A stretch of DNA of 10,825 nucleotides from Terriglobales bacterium (GCA_030150795.1 JASLFF010000394.1:1-10825); one strand, 5' to 3'; positions 1 to 8,597 are shown, counted from the first letter of the stretch. The notes: a model not told the origin generated them from the sequence alone. Made by a program: numbers and translations.

Positions 1-1
1 T

Positions 2-688
2 CTGGGAGTGCGTAAGCCCATTGTTTATGGAATCATCGGAGTGCTGGTATGGTTCGCAGTGCTCAAATCGGGCGTGCATGCCACCATTGCAGGTGTGCTC
101 ATGGCATTTACCATTCCCGCAAGCTCGCCAACGCACCGGTCTGCGTTTCTGCGCTCCAGTCGTTCTCTACTTGAGAGAATTGAAGCAGCCGAAGAACACT
201 CTACTGAAGAGCACGATGCCTTTCATGAGTTGGAGTCGCGGAGCGCATGCATGCAGTCACCACTGCATCGGATCGAGCATAGCATTCAACCCTGGATAAG
301 TTTTCTCATCATGCCGCTTTTCGCCCTGGCAAATGCTGGAGTCCACATTGGTGGAAGTTTCTCTGAAATTCTGACCAGCCGAGCCATGCTCGCGGTTGCG
401 CTTGGGCTGCTGCTTGGTAAACCTCTGGGGATCACTGCATTCGCCTGGTTCGGAACAAGATTGGGGCTTGCCACGCGCCCGCCTCAAGTGAATTGGAGGC
501 AGATCTTCGGAGCAAGCTGCTTGTGCGGGATTGGATTCACCATGTCATTGTTCATCGCCGGCCTGGCTTTCGGAAAAAGCGAATTGCTCGAGTTGGCCAA
601 GATCGGCATCCTTACTGGATCGATACTGGCCGGCATTGCCGGCGCCGTGATATTAGGACGGGCGCAAACTATGCGCGAGCGCGAGTAA
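2..688 (+). CDS. nhaA: Na+/H+ antiporter NhaA, C-terminal part (5' end outside window)
   Basis: NhaA is an inner-membrane antiporter that exchanges cytoplasmic Na+ (or Li+) for external protons, serving salt and alkaline-pH tolerance. The reading frame is open to the window edge, so the GTG at base 8 is not the true start; about 228 residues of a protein of usually 390-450 are visible. Counting from that GTG, recognisable family blocks are SGVHATIAGVLMAFTIP (about 21-37), a loop of roughly 60 residues, the block PWISFLIMPLFALANAGV (95-112), LGLLLGKPLG (132-141), whose Lys138 matches Lys300 of E. coli NhaA, and CGIGFTMSLFIAGLAF (173-188). The ion-binding Asp pair lies in the missing N-terminal half. 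The loop is longer than in E. coli NhaA, as in many other family members. The 3' end overlaps the convergent DUF4239 gene by 36 bases. Family assignment is secure; completeness of the gene cannot be judged. Confidence 0.95.
   Translation: MGVRKPIVYGIIGVLVWFAVLKSGVHATIAGVLMAFTIPASSPTHRSAFLRSSRSLLERIEAAEEHSTEEHDAFHELESRSACMQSPLHRIEHSIQPWISFLIMPLFALANAGVHIGGSFSEILTSRAMLAVALGLLLGKPLGITAFAWFGTRLGLATRPPQVNWRQIFGASCLCGIGFTMSLFIAGLAFGKSELLELAKIGILTGSILAGIAGAVILGRAQTMRERE
629..643. repeat. GCCGGC-ATT-GCCGGC hairpin just past the DUF4239 stop codon
   Basis: The 6-base sequence GCCGGC occurs at 629-634 and again at 638-643, separated by ATT. Because GCCGGC is its own reverse complement, the pair can fold as a 6-base-pair GC stem with a 3-base loop on either strand. 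On the - strand it starts about 9 bases after the DUF4239 stop codon, where a terminator would be expected, but no T-tract follows it in that direction. It also lies inside nhaA, encoding alternating small residues near the end, so it may be simple codon composition. Confidence 0.35.
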
Positions 689-1405
689 ATTCTGTGGCAC
701 AACGCGAATGGCGCCTCCACGCGGGCTATCAAGGTCTGATATCAGGAAGAAAGCTATCGCAACCGCCACCGGCAGAATCATAAACAAACGCCAACCGGTT
801 CGGTGCGCGCTGTAACCGATGAGGGCATTGCAGCAAATTGCGATTGTCAACATCAGCGCCCACGCTGATATTGGAATGCGGTTCCACCATGCGGCCTGAG
901 TGTAGCCCTGCGAATTCAGCACATCATTCATGCCTGTAACGGTCAGGACAATCACAGCTGTGGGCTCTTCTCTGCGCGACTGGAGGGCCGACCATAGCTC
1001 ATTTTGCAGCGTAGCTGTATCTGCATTGATTTTCGCAAGCCTGCTCTCTTGACGGGTCGCATAAAACAATATGCGCTGATCGAGATACGCTTTCAGTAAC
1101 TCGCGTATCTTCGATGCGTCCCCGGAAAGCAGGCCGATCCGCAGGTACTCGGTGCCAATTGCGTTAGCCTCTGCTTCTTCGTAGAGCTTGCGCTGGTCAT
1201 AGCGGTTAATGGCCATTGAGAAACTAAAACCAATAAGGAGCCCTAAGAGGGTCAGTGTAGCTCCCAGTACGATCCCAAAATCTTCCCGTTGATCCTCATT
1301 TAACGGGTGTATTTTGGCGCGGAGAAAACTGCCGCCCTCGGCCGCAAGAAATAGTACGACGAAGGAGAAAACGAATATAAAAATTGGAAATTCCATTGGG
1401 TCCAT
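653..1405 (-). CDS. DUF4239 (bestrophin-like) membrane protein
   Basis: Inner-membrane protein of about 250 residues and unknown function. From the chosen ATG at 1405, hydrophobic segments are visible near residues 5-20, 43-65, 170-190 and 200-218, with a charged, probably soluble helical region of about 100 residues between the second and third. The pattern of two N-terminal and two C-terminal membrane helices, the block LGLLIGFSFSMAINRYDQRK after helix 2, and the DLDSPRGG motif right after the last helix are typical of DUF4239, which is described as bestrophin-like. A GAGAAAG sequence (1416-1422 on this strand) lies 10 bases before the ATG at 1405; a TTG at 1414 and an ATG at 1396 are in frame but have worse spacing. 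It follows the mscS gene by 39 bases and is probably the last gene of that transcript. An anion-channel role is suggested by the family name only and is not demonstrated here. Confidence 0.8.
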   Translation of the reverse strand: MDPMEFPIFIFVFSFVVLFLAAEGGSFLRAKIHPLNEDQREDFGIVLGATLTLLGLLIGFSFSMAINRYDQRKLYEEAEANAIGTEYLRIGLLSGDASKIRELLKAYLDQRILFYATRQESRLAKINADTATLQNELWSALQSRREEPTAVIVLTVTGMNDVLNSQGYTQAAWWNRIPISAWALMLTIAICCNALIGYSAHRTGWRLFMILPVAVAIAFFLISDLDSPRGGAIRVVPQNLLALAHSLRPS

Positions 1406-1444
1406 TGTGTGCAAGCTTTCTCAAATGCCTGGAGTTGCTGTGCT

Positions 1445-3988
1445 TCAGCCCGAGGCGACGGTCTTTTTTATTGTCTGAGCGTTCGATATTGGGGGGATTC
1501 CCTCCTTTGAAAGCGAATCGATGCTTCGAACATGCAAGTCTCTCTGTGGATAGGGAATTTCAATTCCGGCGTTACGGAAGGACTCAAGAATCGCCATGCT
1601 AATCTGGCTTTTCAATTCGAACCAAACAGACTGGGCGGCCCAAAATCTGAGTTCAACATTCAGCGAGCTCTCACCGAATCCAAGAAACAATGTTTCCGGC
1701 CGCGGATGGGCGAGAACATGTGGGTTCGACGTGGCAATTTCCATGAGGAGTTTGAGCGCCAGTGCTGGATCTGTACCGTAGGAGATCCTGACCGGTATTT
1801 CGACCAGACGCCGAGTCGAAGACAAAGTCCAATTGGTGACCTGGTTGGAAAGAAGGTCGCTGTTGGGGAGAATCACCTCCGCGCCCTGAACAGTCAGGAC
1901 CGTACTGGATCGAGCTCCAATGCGCCTTACTATGCCGGAAATTCCGCCAATCTCAACCGTATCTCCAATCCGAATTGGACGCTCCAATAAAATGATGAGG
2001 CCAGAAGCAAAGTTGTTCACGATGTTCTGCAAGCCGAAGCCGACACCGAGGCCCAGCGCTCCAGTGATCACGGTGAATTTATTAAGCTCCAATCCCGTAT
2101 TCGCCAAACCGGCAAAGAACAACGCTCCCAGCAACACATAGTATGTGAAGCGTGAGATCGCATAGGCCATTCCGCCTCGTAACGTGAGTCTGGGAAGCAG
2201 GATCTTTCCCAGGATGAAACTTGCGATATTGGCAATGGCATAGCCAAAGAACAGGAACAGGAACAAATTCAGTGTTCCGCCCAGCGTGACTTGGCTTTTT
2301 CCAAAGCTGATGGGGTGCTGCAGCATGCTTTGCAGAGTGCTCACCACATTGCTGCGGACGGTCAAAAGGTATAGATCAACATCAAGCCACAGGAGGCAGG
2401 CGAAAACGACCAGTAGCCGCCATGTCCACCGTTCAATCACGCCGCCCTGAACGTCGGGCAGGCCCTGAAACCACGCGCTGCTCACGGCGATAGTGACGCC
2501 GAGATGCAGGACGCGAACCGTGGTATAGAGAAACGCGAATGCGAAGGCCGAAAACACCGTGCCCACCCCAAGAACCTGTGCCAGGGATACAAAGCCAATA
2601 ACGTTGGCAATGACGGAAACCGCCAGCAGACATAGTCCAATAGTGTTTGCGGCGAACACGAATTTGAGACGCCAGGCAGAGACCGATTGGATTTTCAGGC
2701 GGGCGGGACGAGTCAACCAAATGAAAACCACGAGGGCAAGAAAAATGATGAAAGCGAATAGTTCGCGCCCAAAGGCTGATCCAAACTGAAGAACCTGATG
2801 CGCCAACACGGACACATAAAAAACGCATAGCGTATATACAACTTTCCGCACTGCCGGCGGAGCGAGCCTTGGGAGTAATCGCAAGACCGGAGCAACACAG
2901 AGAAGACAAATAACAAATGAGACCCCGGTTGGGGCCGAGGCAAGCGTTCCAATGATTGGAAGTAACGCTACAAGCATCGCGACTGAAAAGGGTCGGAGGA
3001 AAATCCTTACCTGGTCAATGATCACGTCGTTTTTGTCTTCTGATGCCGCATAATTTCTTAGCCGAAAGGCTACGAGAAGCGCGAATACATAGATTGGGAC
3101 CATGCCCAGGAGCAAAGGCTTCTGCGCGCGCAGGAACTCCCGTATCCCTGCGAATCCACGACTGGCCGACAACCGAATTGCCGTGCTTAAAGGCTGGTTT
3201 GGAAGATCTCGCCGCCGATATTGCCATAAAGGCCCGCTGTCTCTTTCGAACAGGCCGTCGCGCAACCGCTCCTGCGCCTCGTCCAGTTTTCGCAGCACAG
3301 CGGAGAGTTCACGGTCCTGCTCGGAAATATGATTTTGCAAGGTCAGAATCAGGTTTAGCCGCTCCTGGGCCTCCGAGCGTAACTTTTGTATCGCTTCGAG
3401 CTCTTGCTCTACGCGTCCTGCTACCACTTCAAGTCCGGCTGCTTCACGGACCTGCTCTGCTGTGGTCGCCCATCGCGCCTGCTCCTTATCAAGCCATTGC
3501 ATCATTTCTTCAATATCCGCGGCGCGGATCGTCAACAGTTTACGTTTGCCGGCGTATTCTTCTTCCAATGCTCTCCAGTACCGGCCCTCCTGCTGAAGTT
3601 GCATCCTATTGGGAGTTCCGGTGAGTAAATCTTCCAACTGACTTGCTCTCCGGCTTATTTCGTCAGAGCGTGCTTCCGCTTCAAGACCCTCAACCTGTCG
3701 ATCCGGAACAGGTATAAGGTTTTTTGAAGTCTTGCGTATTTGCCTCTCCAGTTCTTCCGCCTGTTCTGCAATCTGGGGCAAGGGCACGGCCCGGATAGGA
3801 GTTGGTGATGCAGCCTGGCCTGCCGGAGAGGGTGTGACTTGCGGCGTTAGTATTCTATTGGCCGGAACCTGGGATTTCGATGGCGCGGACACTAAACCAA
3901 AAACAATTCCGAAGAAAACCCACGAAACGATGAAAGAAGATTTGCGGGACTTAAGACGACAGTGGATGAAAGACCCGAACCTCAACAT
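1445..3988 (-). CDS. Large MscS-family mechanosensitive ion channel with N-terminal coiled coil
   Basis: Predicted 847-residue inner-membrane channel that opens under membrane tension to release solutes during hypo-osmotic shock. Residues about 18-36 form a signal-peptide-like hydrophobic stretch, followed by a Pro-rich linker (40-70). Residues 70-250 are rich in Glu, Arg, Gln and Leu and look like a long periplasmic coiled coil. About ten to eleven hydrophobic segments follow (from about 291 to 630). The C-terminal third is the MscS core: the Gly/Ala-rich pore helix around GALGLGVGFGLQN (643-655), then NNFASGLIILLERPIRIGD (658-676), the beta domain with ILPNSDLLSNQVTNW (706-720) and the alpha/beta cage to about 820. 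At 847 residues it resembles MscK/MscM-sized members rather than the 286-residue E. coli MscS. The ATG at 3988 has no clear Shine-Dalgarno sequence. It lies 38 bases after the outer-membrane factor gene on the same strand, so co-transcription with the pump is likely but unproven. Confidence 0.9.
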   Translation of the reverse strand: MLRFGSFIHCRLKSRKSSFIVSWVFFGIVFGLVSAPSKSQVPANRILTPQVTPSPAGQAASPTPIRAVPLPQIAEQAEELERQIRKTSKNLIPVPDRQVEGLEAEARSDEISRRASQLEDLLTGTPNRMQLQQEGRYWRALEEEYAGKRKLLTIRAADIEEMMQWLDKEQARWATTAEQVREAAGLEVVAGRVEQELEAIQKLRSEAQERLNLILTLQNHISEQDRELSAVLRKLDEAQERLRDGLFERDSGPLWQYRRRDLPNQPLSTAIRLSASRGFAGIREFLRAQKPLLLGMVPIYVFALLVAFRLRNYAASEDKNDVIIDQVRIFLRPFSVAMLVALLPIIGTLASAPTGVSFVICLLCVAPVLRLLPRLAPPAVRKVVYTLCVFYVSVLAHQVLQFGSAFGRELFAFIIFLALVVFIWLTRPARLKIQSVSAWRLKFVFAANTIGLCLLAVSVIANVIGFVSLAQVLGVGTVFSAFAFAFLYTTVRVLHLGVTIAVSSAWFQGLPDVQGGVIERWTWRLLVVFACLLWLDVDLYLLTVRSNVVSTLQSMLQHPISFGKSQVTLGGTLNLFLFLFFGYAIANIASFILGKILLPRLTLRGGMAYAISRFTYYVLLGALFFAGLANTGLELNKFTVITGALGLGVGFGLQNIVNNFASGLIILLERPIRIGDTVEIGGISGIVRRIGARSSTVLTVQGAEVILPNSDLLSNQVTNWTLSSTRRLVEIPVRISYGTDPALALKLLMEIATSNPHVLAHPRPETLFLGFGESSLNVELRFWAAQSVWFELKSQISMAILESFRNAGIEIPYPQRDLHVRSIDSLSKEGIPPISNAQTIKKTVASG

Positions 3989-4026
3989 GCATTTCTACAA
4001 AGGGCGCAGATCGGAGAGTTTCAACG

Positions 4027-5430
4027 CTACTGCTCCCATCCTCCTCCCAGCGCGTTATAAACCTGCACTAATGCAACTCGTTCGTTGAGCTGTGCCTGCG
4101 CCAGACCCAGCCGTGCAGAGAAATAACGCGTATCGCTATCCAAAACTTCGAGATAACTTGCAGCGCCACCGCGATAGCGTACGTTAGAGAGAGCAGTTGC
4201 ATCTTCGGCGGCTTTTGTGAGCAGCTCCTGCTGTTCCCGGGATTCCTGGTCCTTCTTGTAAGCCACCAGCGAGTCAGCAACTTCGCGAAACGCCTGCTGA
4301 ATGGTCTGTTGATAAAACAGCACAGCTTCCTGCTGCTGCGCTTCAGATAATCTCACGCCGGAACGAATTCTTCCGCCGGTAAAGATGGGTTGCGCAAGCT
4401 GGGCGCCGGCGCTCCAGAAACCCGCGGGCGAGGAGAAGAGACTCGTGAGGGCCGAGCTTTGATAACCACCTGTTCCCGTGAGAACAATCTGGGGGAAATA
4501 GGCCGCTTTGGCCACGCCGATGCGCGCATTTGCCGCAACCAATGAGTGCTCGGCAGACTGGACGTCAGGCCTGCGCTCCAGTATGTCCGAAGGAAGTCCC
4601 GCAGGCACCGTAGCAGGAATGGCGGTTTCAATAAGAGTCCGGCCGCGAGCAATAGGCCCGGGGTTCTTGCCGATCAAGACACTTATAAAATTTTCCTGCT
4701 GTTCAATCCGCCGCTCCAGATCCGGAATGGATGCAGCGGCAAAATACACCAATTGCTCTGACTGCCGCACATCAATCAGCGATGTTATGCCACCCTGAGC
4801 GCGGACCTTGACCAGACGCAAGGACTCCTGACGGGCAGCCAGGGTTTGTTGCGAAATTTCCATCTCCAAATCGAGTTCGCGCAACTGGAAGTATGCAGTA
4901 GCAACGTTGCTGATCAAGCTCGTTATGACCGCGCGCTGTCCCCACTCAGTAGCCAGCAGATTTGCGCGGGCGGCTTCCGTGGCGCGACGGAACTTGCCCC
5001 AGAAATCGAGTTCCCATGCCAATGAAAGGCTCGCTGAAATGGCGCCCGTATTTGTCGCCGGCAGCGTGACTGTCTGCGGGATACGCTCGTTAAGGCCTGC
5101 CGCATTGGCTGAGATCGTGGGATATTGATCGGCACGCGTGATCCCCAGCAACGCCTGAGCTTGCAGCACATGCGTGGCCGCAATTCGCACATCATAATTC
5201 CCGGCGAGCGCAGTGCGGATCAGCTCTTGCAATTGCGGGTCCTGAAAAACCGTCCACCACTTTTCATTCCCCAGGGACGGGCCATTCTGGCCCCCGGGCA
5301 ATTGATCAACACCACGGTAAACTGTGGGAACGTCCACTTTGGGACGCTTGTAGTTCGGGCCTACCTTGCAGCCCGCCTGCAATATCGTCGCGAAGATAAC
5401 GAACCTAATAAAGACATAACCACGCTTCAT
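4027..5430 (-). CDS. RND efflux outer-membrane factor, NodT-type lipoprotein (OprM/TolC-like)
   Basis: A 467-residue outer-membrane channel subunit, expected to form a trimer and connect the pump encoded upstream to the outside. The N-terminus has a hydrophobic signal followed by LQAGC-KVGPNY, with the presumed lipidated Cys at 21; the GPNY..P start of the mature chain is typical of NodT proteins. The -3 position of the lipobox is Gln instead of the usual Leu. Two internally similar outer-membrane-efflux repeats follow: the first with LAWELDFWGKFRRATEAARA (137-156), the second with ERRPDVQSAEHSLVAANARI (285-304), QPIFTGGRI (347-355) and YRGGAASYLEVLDSDT (419-434). The chain ends near ALGGGW. 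Length is normal. The ATG at 5430 lies 6 bases after the permease stop codon and has a GAGGG Shine-Dalgarno that overlaps that stop, suggesting coupled translation. Confidence 0.95.
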   Translation of the reverse strand: MKRGYVFIRFVIFATILQAGCKVGPNYKRPKVDVPTVYRGVDQLPGGQNGPSLGNEKWWTVFQDPQLQELIRTALAGNYDVRIAATHVLQAQALLGITRADQYPTISANAAGLNERIPQTVTLPATNTGAISASLSLAWELDFWGKFRRATEAARANLLATEWGQRAVITSLISNVATAYFQLRELDLEMEISQQTLAARQESLRLVKVRAQGGITSLIDVRQSEQLVYFAAASIPDLERRIEQQENFISVLIGKNPGPIARGRTLIETAIPATVPAGLPSDILERRPDVQSAEHSLVAANARIGVAKAAYFPQIVLTGTGGYQSSALTSLFSSPAGFWSAGAQLAQPIFTGGRIRSGVRLSEAQQQEAVLFYQQTIQQAFREVADSLVAYKKDQESREQQELLTKAAEDATALSNVRYRGGAASYLEVLDSDTRYFSARLGLAQAQLNERVALVQVYNALGGGWEQ

Positions 5431-5433
5431 ATT

Positions 5434-5438
5434 CCCTC
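5434..5438 (-). promoter_or_regulatory. Ribosome binding site of the outer-membrane factor gene
   Basis: On the - strand the sequence reads TGAGGGAATATG. The GAGGG core is part of the stop codon of the permease gene and sits only 3 bases before the ATG at 5430, so a ribosome finishing the permease is placed directly at this start. This supports the chosen start and translational coupling. Confidence 0.6.
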
Positions 5439-8400
5439 ATGCAGCCGCTGCCGGTGGCTTTACCAACTCCGGCTCCGGCTGTTTTTTCTTACCTCGATGT
5501 GCCAGACGTTCGACCAGATCAAAGCTGACCGGGACCAGAAAAATGGCGAGAAGCGAAGCCGCCAGCATGCCGCCTATGACAGCACTACCGAGCACACGAC
5601 GGGACACAGCGCCGGCCCCGGTGGCCGCCCACAGCGGCACACATCCCAGAATGAAAGCGAACGCAGTCATCAGGATCGGCCGCAAACGCAGTTTGGCCGC
5701 TATGAGGGCCGCATTTTCGGCTGATTTGCCTTTGTCAAACTCCATTTTTGCGAACTCGACAATCAAAATCGCATTTTTAGCGGCCATGCCAATCAGCATT
5801 ACCAGCCCGATTTGGGCGTACACGTTGTTTTCCAGCCCTCGCATCCAGAGAAACCAAAGCGCGCCGAACACCGCAACTGGTGTTCCCAGCAGTACGCTGA
5901 AGGGTAATGACCAGCTCTCATATTGGGCCGCGAGAATCAGGAATACGAACAGCAACGACATTCCAAAGATGACGCTCGACGAGACCCCCTCACTTGCTTT
6001 TTTTTCCTGAAACGACATGCCAAGATAGTCATAACCCATCTCAGACGGCATGGTCTGGGCATAAACTTCTTCCAGGGCTTTCACGGCCTGGCCTGAACTA
6101 TAGCCGGGCGCGGCACTGCCATTGATTTGTGCGCAACGGTAGAGGTTATAGCGCATGGTGAACTCGGGACCGGTGGTGGATTTGACTCGTGTAAGAGCGC
6201 TCATCGGGACCGGCTGCCCCGCATCGTTCGACACATAAAACTGGCCAACATTTTCAGCGCGCGTGCGGTAGTCTCCCTCTGCCTGGACATACACCTGCCA
6301 TTGCCTTCCAAAGCGATTGAAATAGTTCACAAGCACGCCGCCCATGAACATCTGCATTGTTTTGTAAACGTCAGAGAGCGGCACTCCCTGCGCGATCACC
6401 CTGGGCCGATCCACGTCAATATAGACCTGCGGTATGGTGGGGAGAGCAGTTGTGGTAACGCCAGCCAGTTCAGGACGCTTCCGCGCGGCTGCCAGGAACT
6501 GGCTGAGATTCTTGTTCAGGAATTCCGGGTCCTTCCCAGAGCGATCTTCCAGCAGAAAGCTGAAACCTCCAGAGGCGCCGACACCTGGAATCGCAGGAGG
6601 CGGAAAAGAGAACGCAACACCTTCCGCCACTTTGGCGAGCTCCGGCGTCAGATGTGCTTTGATGGCTTCATATTGTTCCTCCGGCGCCTTCCGTTCTCCC
6701 CATTCTTTCAACGTGATGAAGTAAAAAGAACTGTAAGTGGCCTGCACACCGCTCAGCATGCTATATCCGATCACCGAGGTTACACCTGCGACGCCAGGCG
6801 TCTTCGTCACAATGTCCTCGACTTTGCGGGAAACTTCGTCATTGCGTTGGAGTGAGGCCGCGTTGGGCAGTTGCAAGCCGGCGTAAACATACCCCTGGTC
6901 CTCATCGGGCAGAAAGCTCTTAGGCAGGCGGGAGCCGAACCATAAGGCCAGCACAGTCAAGGCGGCAAGGGAAAGCATGCTTAAGCCGACTTTGCGAATC
7001 AACAATCCGCAAACGCTCACGTACCCGTCCGTCGCCCTGCCAAACACGCGATTGAACCAGCGGAAAAATTTGGCGATCGGCCCGCGCCCTTCTTTCTTGG
7101 GACGCAACATGAGAGCCGAGAGCGCCGGGCTCAATGAAAGCGCATTGAAGGCAGAGAACAATACTGAGATAGCGATTGTGATGGCGAACTGCTGATATAA
7201 CCGGCCGGTAATCCCGGGGATGAAAGCCGTAGGCACGAACACAGCGGCAAGGATCAAAGCTATCGCAATGACTGGTCCTGAGACTTCTTCCATGGCTTTC
7301 ACAGAAGCGTCCCTGGGAGAAAGCCCGTGTTCAATATGATGTTCCACGGCTTCCACCACTACGATGGCATCATCCACGACCAAACCAATGGCCAGCACCA
7401 GACCAAACAATGACAACGTATTGATGGAGAAACCGAGGGCTGGAAAGACTACAAACGTTCCCACCAGGGAGACAGGCACCGCAAGCAGAGGAATCAGCGT
7501 TGCCCGCCATCCCTGGAGGAAAATGTAAACCACAAGAATGACAAGGATGATGGCTTCAAACAGGGTCTTTTGAATTTCATGAAGGCCTTCCGTAACAGCG
7601 AGCGTGGTATCCAGCGCGACGCCATAGTCAAGGTCCTGGGGAAAGCGGGCCTTTTGCTCTGCCATTAATTTGCGTACACCGGCAGCCGCTTGCACGGCAT
7701 TTGTTCCGGGCAACTGATAAATTGCCAATACCGCCGCGGGCTTGCCGTTATATCTTCCAATGATGTTGTATGTCTGGGCCCCCAGTTCGATGCGGGCCAC
7801 ATCTTTCATGTAAAGCATGGAGCCATCAGGATTCGCCCGAATCACGATGCTCCCGAACTCCTCAGGAGACGGTAGCCGTCCCTTCGCCCGCACGGCATAA
7901 GTGAAGTCTTGTCCTTTGGGCACAGGCTCGCCGCCAATCTGGCCGGCAGGATTCACATTGTTCTGTGATTGGATGGCTTTGATGATTTCGGGAACAGTCA
8001 CTCCCAGTTTCGCCAGTCGGTCCGGCTTTACCCAGCAGCGCATTGCGTATTGTCCGGCCCCGAATACGGTCACGCTGGCAATACCAGGAACTCGTGTCAA
8101 CTGGTCATTGAGATTGATATAGGCATAGTTGGCAAGAAATATGTTGTCGTAAGTTCCCTTAGGTGAAAACAGGTTTACCAGCATCAAGGGCGCTGCTGTA
8201 GACTTCTGCACGGTCACACCCGCATTAATCACGTCGGTCGGCAACTGTGAGTTCGCCTGATTGGTCCTCATCTGCGAGAGGATCTGGTCAGTGCTGGGAT
8301 CTGTCTTGATATCAAAATTCACCGTCAAGGTCATTGCGCCATTATTGGCGTTGGTGGAATACATGTAGTTCATGTTGTCCACGCCGCTCATTTGCTGTTC

Positions 8401-8595
8401 GATTGGAGTGGCCACGGATTGCTCAATGGTCTCAGCGTCTGCTCCCGGATAAGTGGCCTTCACCTGAATTTCAGGAGGCGCAATATTGGGGAACTGTGCG
8501 GTAGGCAGCCGCAGCATGGAGATGACTCCAATAATCACCATAAGGACAGCGATGACCATGGCGACAATAGGACGGCGAATGAAAAAATTTGCCAT
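5437..8595 (-). CDS. RND multidrug efflux permease, HAE1 family (AcrB-like)
   Basis: A 1052-residue inner-membrane, proton-driven transporter that captures drugs, dyes or other amphipathic compounds from the periplasm and outer leaflet and passes them to the outer-membrane channel. Length and layout match AcrB: a helix at 10-28, a periplasmic porter/docking region (about 30-335), a helix bundle (340-500), helix 7 (about 538-556), a second periplasmic region (560-870) and a second bundle (875-1032). The proton-relay residues are intact: Asp408/Asp409 in GLVVDDAIVVVE, Lys940 in GMAAKNAILIVEF, Arg970 and Thr977 in the LRLRPILMT block (AcrB D407, D408, K940, R971, T978). Phe178 of the binding pocket is kept, but the switch loop around 610-617 has Tyr and Met where AcrB has Phe615 and Phe617. 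The tail is Lys/Pro/Ala-rich. The start overlaps the stop of the upstream fusion-protein gene by one base. Substrate cannot be deduced. Confidence 0.97.
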   Translation of the reverse strand: MANFFIRRPIVAMVIAVLMVIIGVISMLRLPTAQFPNIAPPEIQVKATYPGADAETIEQSVATPIEQQMSGVDNMNYMYSTNANNGAMTLTVNFDIKTDPSTDQILSQMRTNQANSQLPTDVINAGVTVQKSTAAPLMLVNLFSPKGTYDNIFLANYAYINLNDQLTRVPGIASVTVFGAGQYAMRCWVKPDRLAKLGVTVPEIIKAIQSQNNVNPAGQIGGEPVPKGQDFTYAVRAKGRLPSPEEFGSIVIRANPDGSMLYMKDVARIELGAQTYNIIGRYNGKPAAVLAIYQLPGTNAVQAAAGVRKLMAEQKARFPQDLDYGVALDTTLAVTEGLHEIQKTLFEAIILVILVVYIFLQGWRATLIPLLAVPVSLVGTFVVFPALGFSINTLSLFGLVLAIGLVVDDAIVVVEAVEHHIEHGLSPRDASVKAMEEVSGPVIAIALILAAVFVPTAFIPGITGRLYQQFAITIAISVLFSAFNALSLSPALSALMLRPKKEGRGPIAKFFRWFNRVFGRATDGYVSVCGLLIRKVGLSMLSLAALTVLALWFGSRLPKSFLPDEDQGYVYAGLQLPNAASLQRNDEVSRKVEDIVTKTPGVAGVTSVIGYSMLSGVQATYSSFYFITLKEWGERKAPEEQYEAIKAHLTPELAKVAEGVAFSFPPPAIPGVGASGGFSFLLEDRSGKDPEFLNKNLSQFLAAARKRPELAGVTTTALPTIPQVYIDVDRPRVIAQGVPLSDVYKTMQMFMGGVLVNYFNRFGRQWQVYVQAEGDYRTRAENVGQFYVSNDAGQPVPMSALTRVKSTTGPEFTMRYNLYRCAQINGSAAPGYSSGQAVKALEEVYAQTMPSEMGYDYLGMSFQEKKASEGVSSSVIFGMSLLFVFLILAAQYESWSLPFSVLLGTPVAVFGALWFLWMRGLENNVYAQIGLVMLIGMAAKNAILIVEFAKMEFDKGKSAENAALIAAKLRLRPILMTAFAFILGCVPLWAATGAGAVSRRVLGSAVIGGMLAASLLAIFLVPVSFDLVERLAHRGKKKQPEPELVKPPAAAA

Positions 8596-8597
8596 TA
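8593..8597 (-). other. TAATG stop/start overlap coupling adaptor and permease
   Basis: On the - strand the TAA stop of the adaptor gene and the ATG start of the permease share one base (TAATG). An AGGG element at 8602-8605, 6 bases upstream of the ATG and inside the adaptor coding sequence, is a suitable ribosome binding site. The arrangement fits coupled translation of two subunits of one complex. Confidence 0.8.

Noticed and set aside
8..10. GTG as a start codon for nhaA.
   Set aside because: The frame continues open to the window edge and the residues before it (Leu-Gly-Val) fit the NhaA family, so the real start lies outside.
1412..1414. TTG as the start codon of the DUF4239 gene.
   Set aside because: The GAGAAAG element directly abuts it, leaving too little spacing; the ATG at 1405 lies 10 bases from that element.
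3043..3624. A 193-codon open frame on the + strand opposite the coiled-coil part of the MscS gene.
   Set aside because: Antisense shadow with Ala/Arg/Pro-rich translation typical of the complement of Glu/Leu-rich coding sequence.
3989..4026. Searched for a terminator or promoter between the outer-membrane factor and mscS genes.
   Set aside because: No hairpin with a T-tract and no -35/-10 pair is visible in these 38 bases.
6127..6855. A 242-codon open frame on the + strand opposite the RND permease.
   Set aside because: Antisense shadow of a highly conserved gene; Arg/His-rich translation without domain features or a ribosome binding site.
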